Shown: positions 7,041-14,502 of the stretch, piece after piece
How the letters are laid out: every line of letters begins with the position of its first letter
How positions within the stretch are numbered: the stretch's first letter is position 1
Source of the DNA: JBFFXF01 sp041569895
GTDB lineage: Bacteria > Planctomycetota > UBA8108 > JACQVS01
DNA: 37,402 bases
Reading direction: 5' to 3'
NCBI GenBank assembly: GCA_041569895.1
Contig: JBFFXF010000031.1
Coordinates: forward strand, 1-37,402
Made by a program: the position numbers and the translations under genes
The notes under the pieces: model-generated
What the model was told of the DNA's origin: nothing
Databases searched by the model: none
The model's input: the letters and a program-made list of their open reading frames with translations, nothing else

Positions 7041-9719
7041 ATGCCGCGCCATCGGTTCGCGCTCGCCGCCGTATCCGCCATCGCCGTATCCCTCCTCGCC
7101 CGCGTCCCGACGTCCCAGGGGGCCGACTGTAACAACAATCACGTCGACGACCAGGTCGAGATCGCCGCCGGCGATGCGGCCGACTGCAACGCCAACGGGG
7201 TGCCGGACGAATGCGACCTGGCGCCGTCGATCTCGGCCCGGCTGGCGCCGCCGTACTTCGAGACGGCGCGACCGCACTTCGTCTCGGCCGCGGATCTCGA
7301 TCGAGACGGTGATGTCGATCTGCTCGCCGGCCGGGCGCTGCTGGAGAACGACGGCGACGCCGGTTTCACGGTCGCGCGCGAGCTGCCCACGGACGGGCGC
7401 GAGCCCGTTCGGCACGTCATCGCGGATCTCGACGGGGACGGACTCGACGATGTCGTGATGCTGGTCGAGGGGAGCGCAGGGCGCGGCGCGGTGCTCGGCT
7501 TCCGCGACGACGGCAACGGCGCCCTCGCGCTATCATTCGATGTCAGCGTGCGGCACTCGCTCGTCAACCTGAACGGCGTCGAGATGCGCCAGGACACGCT
7601 CGCCGTGGCGGACGTGGATGGCGATGCGGACCTCGACCTCCTCGTGGCGCCGGGCGACGACGAGACGCGAGCGCTGGCGCTTCTCGTCAACACCGGTGGC
7701 CACGCGTTCGAGCCGGTGGAGATCGACGCGGGCGCCGCGGGACCGTACGCCGTGCTGCCGATCGACGCGGATGGCGACCGGCGTGTCGACCTGGTCGTCG
7801 CATCGCGACGCCCGCCTTTCCTGACGCTTCTCCGCAACGCCGGGGCCGGGTCGTTCGAGGCGGCGAGGGACCTCGGTGCCGACAGACCGCTGCGCTCGCT
7901 CGCGGCCGGCGACCTCGATGGTGACGGCGACGCGGACCTCGTCGCCGCGGACGCGTCGACGACGTCGATCCGCGCGCTCTGGAACGACGGCAACGGTGTC
8001 TTCGGAGAGCGCAGCGACCTGGGGAGACCGGGAGGGCACGCCTCGAGCGTCACCGTCGTCGACCTCGACCGCGACACGCGCGCGGACATCGTGGCGACCG
8101 CCGGCGAGGACGTCCTGCTCCTCCTCGGACGCGGCGATCGCTCGTTCGACCGGGCCGTGCGGCGCACCGGATCGGTGGCGCGCACGACGGCGATCGACGA
8201 TCTCGACGGCGACGGCGAGCTCGACCTCGCGACCACGCTGCTCTTTCCCGAGAGCATCCTCGTCATGCGAGGCGCGGGCGTGGCGCTCTTTCCCGATCCA
8301 CCGCAGCTCTCGAGGCCTTCCTTCCCCGCCACCGGCGTCTTTCCCTTCGACTTCCTCGGCGCGACGACCGTCGTGCATGCCGACGTCGACGCAGACGGCG
8401 CGGTCGACGTCGTCGCCGCCGATGCCGATGGCCGGTTGCGCGTCTCGCTCGCCACGGGGGAGCTGCGCTTCGCGCGATCGGTCGTCGTGCCGGGTGTCGA
8501 CGGCGCGCGCAGCGTCGGGGCGTTCGACATCGAGGGCGACGGCGACGCCGATCTCGTGATCGGGTCGTTCGGCGACAACGGCAACGCGATCACCGTGCTC
8601 GGAAACGACGGTGTGGATCGCCTCGCGCGGCTCGACGAGTTCCCGGTCGTGTCACCACCGACCGGCTTCGCGGCCGCGGACGTCGACGGCGATGGCCACG
8701 TCGACATCGTCGCGGTCTCCGGCCCGGTGTGGCTCCGGAACACCGGTGACGGCAAGCTCGAAGCGCCGCGAGCCATCGGGGCCGGCGAGGCGACCGGGCC
8801 GATGCTCGCCGTGGCGGACATCGACGGCGATCGGCGACCGGACCTCATCGCCGGCCGTTCCGGCGGTCCCGTCGGTCCCACCGGGCTGCTCTTCTACCAG
8901 AACGCCGGTGGCGGCGTTTTCGAGGCGCCACGAACCGTGCTGGAGGGGCGCTTCCAGATGGCCGACCTGATCGTCGCCGACTTCAACGGCGATGGCGCGC
9001 CGGACGTGGCGACGGCGTTCACGTGCTTCGCGTGCGCCGAGAGTGTTTCGACCATCGAGGTGTTGATCAACGACGGCGCGGGCGTGCTCGCGGCCCCGGC
9101 CGACGGAGGCGCTCTCGACGTCTTCCGCATCGGCGTGCGTGCGCTTCTGGCGGCGGACCTCGACCGTGACGGCGACGACGATCTCGTCATCGACCGCTTC
9201 GACTCGGGCGCGGAGGTGCTCGCCAGTCGCGGCGACGGCTCGTTCGCGGCGGCGGGGCGCCTCGACACGCAGGCGGCGCACGACACCACCCGTCAGGCGC
9301 GCCTCCTCGACCTCGACGGGGACGACGCGCCCGAGCTGGTGGCCTTCCGCGGCGGCGCGCTCCAGGTGCGCACGCTGATGACCGTCGATCCGGTCTCGAT
9401 GGACGCCGACCGCGATGGCGTCCCCGACGAATGCAGCGAGCCGCTGACGTTCGTGCGCGCCGACGCCAACAACGACGGCGAGCGTGATCTCTCCGATGCG
9501 ATCTTCACCCTCGCCCACCTCTTCCTCGGCGACGTCCGGCCGACCTGTCTGGACGCGCTCGACACGGACGACAGCGGCACCATCAGCATCACAGACTCGA
9601 TCACGATGCTCGACTTCCTCTTCCGCGGCGGTCCCCCGCCGCCAGCGCCGCTCATGGCCTGCGGACCGGATCCGACGCCCGACGCGCTCGACTGCGCATC
9701 GTTCGACAGCTGCCGGTGA
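7041..9719 (+). CDS. secreted VCBS/FG-GAP repeat protein with dockerin-like C-terminus
   Basis: 892-residue secreted protein. A signal peptide (about residues 1-28, ending near SQGA) is followed by two thrombospondin-type-3-like calcium loops (DCNNNHVDD, DCNANGVPDECD). Then come many VCBS/FG-GAP units of the form DLDGDGxxDLV spread over residues 75-790, which should fold as beta-propeller blades binding calcium. Another DADRDGVPDEC loop follows at about 800, then a C-terminal module of two EF-hand-like dockerin repeats (DANNDGERDLSD and DTDDSGTISITD) and the FRGGPPPP ending typical of planctomycete surface proteins. A role in adhesion or cell-surface scaffolding is inferred. It stands alone, divergent from the Nudix gene; the 163-bp gap holds no clear promoter. 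Confidence 0.85.
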   Translation: MPRHRFALAAVSAIAVSLLARVPTSQGADCNNNHVDDQVEIAAGDAADCNANGVPDECDLAPSISARLAPPYFETARPHFVSAADLDRDGDVDLLAGRALLENDGDAGFTVARELPTDGREPVRHVIADLDGDGLDDVVMLVEGSAGRGAVLGFRDDGNGALALSFDVSVRHSLVNLNGVEMRQDTLAVADVDGDADLDLLVAPGDDETRALALLVNTGGHAFEPVEIDAGAAGPYAVLPIDADGDRRVDLVVASRRPPFLTLLRNAGAGSFEAARDLGADRPLRSLAAGDLDGDGDADLVAADASTTSIRALWNDGNGVFGERSDLGRPGGHASSVTVVDLDRDTRADIVATAGEDVLLLLGRGDRSFDRAVRRTGSVARTTAIDDLDGDGELDLATTLLFPESILVMRGAGVALFPDPPQLSRPSFPATGVFPFDFLGATTVVHADVDADGAVDVVAADADGRLRVSLATGELRFARSVVVPGVDGARSVGAFDIEGDGDADLVIGSFGDNGNAITVLGNDGVDRLARLDEFPVVSPPTGFAAADVDGDGHVDIVAVSGPVWLRNTGDGKLEAPRAIGAGEATGPMLAVADIDGDRRPDLIAGRSGGPVGPTGLLFYQNAGGGVFEAPRTVLEGRFQMADLIVADFNGDGAPDVATAFTCFACAESVSTIEVLINDGAGVLAAPADGGALDVFRIGVRALLAADLDRDGDDDLVIDRFDSGAEVLASRGDGSFAAAGRLDTQAAHDTTRQARLLDLDGDDAPELVAFRGGALQVRTLMTVDPVSMDADRDGVPDECSEPLTFVRADANNDGERDLSDAIFTLAHLFLGDVRPTCLDALDTDDSGTISITDSITMLDFLFRGGPPPPAPLMACGPDPTPDALDCASFDSCR

Positions 9720-9734
9720 GAACGGGAGGCCCGA

Positions 9735-11009
9735 TCACGTCGTCCGCGCCCCGCCGGGCAGCGACCGGGCCACCGCCTCAGCTGCTCGCCGCCCCGAGAC
9801 CATGGCGCCCTGGATCGACGCCGTGTCGCAGTGGTCTCCGCAGATGAAGACGCCGTCGGCGACGGAGCAGCTCGCAGAGTCGCGTCGACCCGGGACCGAG
9901 GCGAGGTCCGGTTGCGCGTGCTCGATCCGATACGTGCGCAGGTGCTTCCATGAGTCGACCTCGTCGCCGAACCACGCGCGCAGTTCGCCAGCGATCGAGC
10001 GCGCGAGCTGCTCGTCGTCGTCCTGCACCGACCCGATCACGGTCGCCGATACGAGGGCGCGGCCCTCCGGAGCGTACGACGGAGCCACGCTCGAGGGAAA
10101 GCAGACGTTGTTGACGCGACCGGCCTCGTCGCCGTCGAGGATCAGGATCGGCTCGTCGATCGGCGCCCTCGGAGCCGCGAAGTAGACACAGGTCGCGCTT
10201 CGCGACCCGGGATCGCGCACGCCGATCAGCCGCGCTGCCCGCGGCGCCTCGGTCGCGACTACCACGGCCCGACCGCGCACCCGCTCGCCGGACTCGAGAA
10301 CGACCTCACGTCCCTCGATCGCCCCCACCGGGGCGTTGGGGCGAAGCGACCCGGATGGCAGCGCTCCGGCGAGCTGTCGCGGAATCGCCTCCATGCCTCG
10401 CGCCGGGAGCGCGGAGTCGCCGAGGCTGAACATGCGAAAGACAAACTCGAGCATGCGGCTCGACGTGCGCAGCTCGCGGTCGAAGAAGACGCCGCCGAGG
10501 AACGGTCGAAAGAACCGATCGATCATGCGATCGCTGAACCCGCGGGTGCGCAACGCCGCCTCCGTGGTCGTCTCCGGACGCTCGAAGAGCGTGTCGAGCG
10601 GAGGTCGCGTGACCTCCCGGCGCAGCGTGCGGATCCGGAGCTTGTCCGCGAGCGAGCCCACCGGCGCGAGAAGGCCACGCGCCGCGTCGAGCGGGCGGCG
10701 CCAGGGGTCCGCGAGGCGGTGAAACGCGCCGTCACAGCGCACCAGCGACCCGGGAGAGAAGGGCCGCAGATCGAGCGCCGCGTAATCGAGGACGCGCGCC
10801 GCCTCCGGGTACGCCGTGAGGAGCACCTGAAAGCCGCGGTCGAGCAGGAACCCGTCGACCTCGTCGGTGCGAACACGTCCCCCCGCGCGATCGGAGGCCT
10901 CGAGGACCACCACCTCCAGTCCGGCCTCGACGAGCGCGCGGGCGCAGCAGAGTCCGGCCAGGCCGGCGCCGACGACGATCACGTCCGTTGAAACGCCGTT
11001 CTCGTTCAC
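9735..11009 (-). CDS. FAD-dependent amine-oxidase-family oxidoreductase
   Basis: 424-residue flavoprotein. The N-terminal Rossmann motif GAGLAG (14-19), followed by VVLEASDRAGGRVRT, binds the ADP part of FAD. The C-terminal GVFICGDHCDTASIQGAMVSG is the second FAD contact found in the phytoene-desaturase / protoporphyrinogen-oxidase / monoamine-oxidase superfamily. The substrate is unknown; a carotenoid- or porphyrin-like substrate would fit the superfamily. The start is GTG at 11009, preceded by a purine-rich GGAAGAGG about 5 nt upstream. It converges on the VCBS gene with only 15 bp between stops. It is divergent from the SDR gene, so the two may share a control region. Confidence 0.88.
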   Translation of the reverse strand: MNENGVSTDVIVVGAGLAGLCCARALVEAGLEVVVLEASDRAGGRVRTDEVDGFLLDRGFQVLLTAYPEAARVLDYAALDLRPFSPGSLVRCDGAFHRLADPWRRPLDAARGLLAPVGSLADKLRIRTLRREVTRPPLDTLFERPETTTEAALRTRGFSDRMIDRFFRPFLGGVFFDRELRTSSRMLEFVFRMFSLGDSALPARGMEAIPRQLAGALPSGSLRPNAPVGAIEGREVVLESGERVRGRAVVVATEAPRAARLIGVRDPGSRSATCVYFAAPRAPIDEPILILDGDEAGRVNNVCFPSSVAPSYAPEGRALVSATVIGSVQDDDEQLARSIAGELRAWFGDEVDSWKHLRTYRIEHAQPDLASVPGRRDSASCSVADGVFICGDHCDTASIQGAMVSGRRAAEAVARSLPGGARTT

Positions 11010-11055
11010 GCGCCTCTTCCCGTGCTCGGCCGAGTGGACATTGCGGGAGTTTTCC

Positions 11056-11102
11056 CTGGCAGCGGCGCACTGTCAACTCATACTCCCGGGGAACCCAGTA
11101 TG
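11056..11102 (+). promoter_or_regulatory. promoter of SDR gene with inverted repeat
   Basis: CTGGCA at 11056-11061, a 17-nt spacer and CATACT at 11079-11084. The -10 box is the left arm of a perfect 6-bp inverted repeat (CATACT, 12 nt, AGTATG ending at 11102), a plausible operator across the start site. CTGGC[A/G], 17 nt, [T/C]ATACTCC also precedes actA and the SOUL gene. Predicted start near 11091, leaving a leader of about 32 nt that contains AGGAGG at 11110-11115. Confidence 0.6.
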
Positions 11103-11122
11103 TCCCCGCAGGAGGTGTCCCC

Positions 11123-11911
11123 ATGAGCGAGCGCGACGAACAGCACGACGACTCCGACGCGCCGGTACACGTCATTCTCGGCGCCACGGGCGGCATCGGG
11201 CGCGAGGTGAGCGCCAGGCTCGCGCGTGCGGGGTGCCGCCTGGTGCTCGGCGGCCGCAATGGCGATCGGGTGGGCGCGCTCGCCGAGGAGCTCGGCGCCG
11301 TCGCGTTCACCGTCGACGCCACGCAGCCTGACGAGGTCGAGGCCTGCGTCGCCGAGGCCGTGTCCCGGTTCGGGCGCGTCGACGGCGCCATCAACTGCGT
11401 GGGGTCGCTTTTGCTGAAGCCGATTCAACGGACGTCGCCGGAGGAGTGGAGAGACGCGTTCCGCACGAACGTCGACACCGCCAACGCGCTCGTACGCACG
11501 TCCGTCGAGGCGATGCGGAAGGGCAAGCACGGCGGATCGATCGTGCTCTTCTCCTCGGCCGCGGCGCGAGTCGGCCTCACCAACCACGAGGCGATCGCCG
11601 CCGCCAAGGCGGCCGTCGAGGGCCTGGCGATCGCCGCCGCCGCGACGCACGCGAGAGACGGCATCCGCGTCAACTGCGTCGCCCCCGGTCTGACGCGCTC
11701 GCCGCTGACCGAGTCGATCACGAGCAACGAGCTCGCGCTCAAGGCAAGCCTGCAGATGCACGCCCTCGGCCGCGTCGGCGAGCCGTCCGACATCGCGAGC
11801 GCCGTCTGCTGGCTCGTCGACCCGGCCCAGAGTTGGGTCACCGGCCAGGTAATCGGCGTCGACGGCGGACTGTCGAGAGTCCGAACTCCACCGGCGACGC
11901 GGATGGCGTGA
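11123..11911 (+). CDS. SDR-family protein lacking the catalytic tyrosine
   Basis: 262-residue cytoplasmic short-chain dehydrogenase/reductase fold. The nucleotide motif GATGGIG is at 20-26, the NCVG element at 91-94, Asn116 and Ser145 are in their usual places and Lys162 is kept. The residue four before the lysine, normally the catalytic Tyr, is Ile158 (NHEAIAAAK), so ordinary SDR chemistry is doubtful. From memory the NHEAIAAAK motif also occurs in cyanobacterial SDR-like proteins, which would argue for a conserved subfamily, not a mutation. The start is well supported: AGGAGG at 11110-11115 with about 7 nt to ATG. It is divergent from the FAD oxidoreductase. The substrate is unknown. Confidence 0.88.
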   Translation: MSERDEQHDDSDAPVHVILGATGGIGREVSARLARAGCRLVLGGRNGDRVGALAEELGAVAFTVDATQPDEVEACVAEAVSRFGRVDGAINCVGSLLLKPIQRTSPEEWRDAFRTNVDTANALVRTSVEAMRKGKHGGSIVLFSSAAARVGLTNHEAIAAAKAAVEGLAIAAAATHARDGIRVNCVAPGLTRSPLTESITSNELALKASLQMHALGRVGEPSDIASAVCWLVDPAQSWVTGQVIGVDGGLSRVRTPPATRMA

Positions 11912-11932
11912 GGGTCGAAGACGACGACTTAG

Positions 11933-12118
11933 CAGGAAGACAGGAAATTCAGGAAAGCAAGAGACGGAAGGGCTGAGGGGGCTTCCGCTTCGTAAGTTCG
12001 CTCGAGCGGTCGCATGCTCTGTGCGTCCCGACCGGGCGCTGCGCCAGCCTGCCCCGCGGCTCTGTGGTTCACCATCCCCTTTTTCATTCTCTTCCTGCGT
12101 TCCTGGTGAATCGTCCTC
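11933..12118. repeat. AGGAA-rich intergenic element in inverted pair
   Basis: The 238-bp gap between the convergent SDR and DUF523 genes has a purine-rich arm at 11933-11966 (ATTCAGGAAAGCAAGAGA core). A pyrimidine-rich arm at about 12092-12118 has a reverse complement that begins ATTCACCAGGAACGCAGG, so the arms are imperfect inverted copies. A third related copy lies at 36093-36140. A short dyad, CGGAAG / CTTCCG (11965-11970, 11982-11987), sits between the arms. It could be a MITE-like relic or a bidirectional terminator; there is no T-run. Confidence 0.4.
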
Positions 12119-12149
12119 AGAAAGCGCCCGTGCCTCCTTCTCTTCCTCC

Positions 12150-13148
12150 TCACACGTGATTCCGCAGCATCAGCTCCTTCGGATGCGGCTCGAGGAAGGT
12201 CTGGCCGACGAGGTACTCGACGTCGTTCAGGTGGGCGTGGTGCCGGATCAGGGTCACCGGGACGACGAGGGGGATGAGACCGCGACGGAAGTCGTCGACG
12301 ACGGTGGCGATCTCGGCGCGCTCGCGCTGGCCGATGACCTTGCGCAGATGACCGGCCATGTGCTGGAGGACGTTGGCTGCCTTGCGCGTCGTGGCAATCT
12401 TCGAGAGCCCGCCCATGAACACGCTCTCGTACGTCTCGGCGAGCTCGCGGCGCGGCTTGCCCCTGGCGTTGGCGACGAGTCTCCCGAGCTCCGCGTAGGC
12501 GTCCCGGTCGTGCGCCAGGAGCAGGAACTTCTCGTTGGTGTGAAAGCGCACCAGGTCGCCGAGCGTCCAGCGACCGCGGAAGAGATTGCGGATCCGCCGG
12601 TACGCGAAGACGCGCTCGAAGAAGTTCTCGCGCAGGCGCGGGTCGCGCAGGCGTCCGTCCTCCTCGACCGGCAAGTTTGGCAAACGGCTGGTGAGCGCCT
12701 CGGCGTAGAGGCCGCGGCCGGTCTTCGACGGCACGTTGTTATGGTCGTAGACGCGGACGCGAAACAGGCCGCACGTCGGCGACCCGCTCTTGAGCACATA
12801 TCCGGAGAGATCGAGACCCTGGAGCTCGCGCGCCTTCCTGTCGGAGTAACGGCTCATCGTCGTCGTATGGTCGAGCCCGCTCTTCGGCGCCACCAGCCGG
12901 ATCTCCTTCCGCTCGCCGCGCTCCAGCCGGATGGTCTCGCGCGGCACGCCGAGTCCGATATCGACCTCGGGACAGACCGGCACGAAGCGCACGAACTTCG
13001 CGAGCGTCTCGGCGAGAAAGTCGTCCCGCTTGTGCCCGCCATCGAAACGCACCTTCTCACCGAGGATGCACGACGAGATGCCGATGAGAATCTCATCGTG
13101 ATCCGCCGACGCGTCCCACTCGCGAGTCTTGCGTGCCGTGGCTGTCAC
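12150..13148 (-). CDS. DUF523-DUF1722 protein (TudS-like Fe-S domain fused to YbgA-like domain)
   Basis: 332-residue cytoplasmic protein. The N-terminal DUF523 domain (about 18-160) has three conserved cysteines, Cys27 (ISSCILGEKVRFDGG), Cys59 (PVCPEV) and Cys126 (SGSPTCG), the set known to hold a [4Fe-4S] cluster in TudS thiouracil desulfidases. The C-terminal DUF1722 (YbgA) domain (about 195-320) includes WTLGDLVRFHTNEKFLLLAHD. The same two-domain order is common in bacteria. A sulfur-removal or nucleobase-salvage role is inferred. The start is GTG at 13148; the hexamer array at 13251-13362 ends about 100 bp upstream, and I could not place a promoter. Confidence 0.88.
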   Translation of the reverse strand: MTATARKTREWDASADHDEILIGISSCILGEKVRFDGGHKRDDFLAETLAKFVRFVPVCPEVDIGLGVPRETIRLERGERKEIRLVAPKSGLDHTTTMSRYSDRKARELQGLDLSGYVLKSGSPTCGLFRVRVYDHNNVPSKTGRGLYAEALTSRLPNLPVEEDGRLRDPRLRENFFERVFAYRRIRNLFRGRWTLGDLVRFHTNEKFLLLAHDRDAYAELGRLVANARGKPRRELAETYESVFMGGLSKIATTRKAANVLQHMAGHLRKVIGQRERAEIATVVDDFRRGLIPLVVPVTLIRHHAHLNDVEYLVGQTFLEPHPKELMLRNHV

Positions 13149-13250
13149 CGGTTTCTCCGTGAAGTCTCGTGAACAGGGGAAACGAACCGCGAAGGATACC
13201 CGAGCCCCCCGATCCTTTCAAACGACCGTCGTCGCCGCCCCCGCTCGTCC

Positions 13251-13362
13251 TCGGAATCGGTGTCGGAATCGGAATCGGTGTCGGAGTCGGAATCGGTGTC
13301 GGAGTCGGGCACGGGCACGGGGCCGGGGCCGGGGCCGGGGCCGGGAACGGGAACGGGAACGG
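13251..13362. repeat. hexamer array with GGGGCC core (G-quadruplex-like)
   Basis: 112 bp of 6-bp-period sequence on the plus strand: TCGGAA/TCGGTG/TCGGAG units (13251-13307), then GGGCAC twice, GGGGCC four times and GGGAAC three times. The four GGGG runs separated by CC fit the canonical G-quadruplex pattern. It begins 4 bp past the attH stop (13366). The G-rich strand is the template strand for attH, so read-through RNA would be C-rich. Confidence 0.9.
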
Positions 13363-13365
13363 ACA

Positions 13366-14502
13366 TCAAATCCTCGCCCGAAAACGACTCGCGTAGCCGA
13401 CGAGCTCGACATACCCCCGCCCGCCGACACCCCGCTCGCCCACCCTGCCCGTGAACTCGCACAGGCCCTCCCAGTACGTCACGCCGGTCGAGTCCCTCGT
13501 GTCGAGCTCCTGATCGGCGATCACCGGGCGGACCTCGAGGTCGACGCCGTGATCCGGAACGCGCAGGCGCCACCGCGCGGGATACGTCGCGTCGCTGCGC
13601 GGGCTGCGCCACGTCTCGAGGACCTCGACCCGGAAGTCCGCCAGCCGCAGGTGCTCGCGTGTGCCGTCCGGCCGGCGCAGGGTCCCGGAGCTTTCCGTCT
13701 CGAACGTGCCGTCCTCGCGGCGCAGGAGGTAGAGCATCAGGTCGCTGCCGTCGTCGAGCGCGACACTGAACCAGTCCCAGCCGACCTGATCCTCCGCGAG
13801 CTGGTTGCTGCCGAACTCGTGGTCGAACCAGACGGTGCCCTCGACCGCGACCGGCTCGGAGTCGGGGGAGCGCTGGACGGTGCCCTCGGCGCGCAGTCGC
13901 GTGTGTGAGTAGTAGTACGACGCCTGGCCCGGCCGGGGACCCTTGCGACTCAGTCCCGGAACCTCGCCGTGGAGGAGCGGCGTTCGCGTCGGCGTCAGCC
14001 GGAGCTCGACGGCCCGGCCATCGACGTCGAAGGTCGCGCGCCAGGAACCGTCCGCGTCGCTCGTCAGGCGGCGCCCGAGCACCGCGACGTCCAGACTTCC
14101 GCGCTCGGCGCTCGCCCAGTCCGGAGCGCCCCGCGAGCCGACCTGGCCGAAGTGGAAGCTCTTGCGTGCGACGTCCGTGAGGGCGCCGTGGAAGAAGAAG
14201 AGATCGCGCGTCGCCAGATTCGAGCGGCGCGCTGGCGCCGCCGCGACCAGCGCCGAGCGGAACCACGTCGCCTGGAATCCGAGCAGCTCGCCGTCGGGAG
14301 TCGTCACCGAGCCCGTCAGGTACCACCACTCGGTCTTGAACTCGGGGTGGTCGCCATGGTCCCCCGGGAAGACGAGCTCGCGAGGTCGGTCGGCAGCCTC
14401 GAAGTCGTCACCCCCGATCGGCGAGGCCGCCGCCAGCGCGGCGGCGATCGCGAGTCCGTGGACGAGGACGAGTCGCTGGGGAAGGGACGATCTCATGGTC
14501 AT
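13366..14502 (-). CDS. attH: AttH/CrtC-type lipocalin-like secreted protein
   Basis: 378 residues. An N-terminal hydrophobic segment (about 8-27) acts as signal peptide. The mature part has hallmarks of the AttH/hydroxyneurosporene-synthase-like family: EWWYLTGSV near residue 55, FFFHGALTDV, SYYYSHTRL, GTVWFDHEFGSNQL and GWDWFSVALDDGSDLMLYLLR. Members are double-lipocalin folds; carotenoid hydratase activity is known only for CrtC and is not implied here. The ATG at 14502 overlaps the stop of the FtsX permease (ATGA). The order ATPase, permease, AttH is the conserved att-type cluster, suggesting the protein receives or handles a lipid-like substrate moved by the ABC module. Confidence 0.88.
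   Translation of the reverse strand: MTMRSSLPQRLVLVHGLAIAAALAAASPIGGDDFEAADRPRELVFPGDHGDHPEFKTEWWYLTGSVTTPDGELLGFQATWFRSALVAAAPARRSNLATRDLFFFHGALTDVARKSFHFGQVGSRGAPDWASAERGSLDVAVLGRRLTSDADGSWRATFDVDGRAVELRLTPTRTPLLHGEVPGLSRKGPRPGQASYYYSHTRLRAEGTVQRSPDSEPVAVEGTVWFDHEFGSNQLAEDQVGWDWFSVALDDGSDLMLYLLRREDGTFETESSGTLRRPDGTREHLRLADFRVEVLETWRSPRSDATYPARWRLRVPDHGVDLEVRPVIADQELDTRDSTGVTYWEGLCEFTGRVGERGVGGRGYVELVGYASRFRARI

Noticed and set aside
9720..9734. Shared terminator between the convergent VCBS and FAD genes
   Set aside because: Only 15 bp remain and no stem with a T-run is visible.
13160..13454. Small proteins with repeated dipeptides across the hexamer array
   Set aside because: All frames are open because of the 6-bp period; no ribosome site or codon pattern supports any of them.
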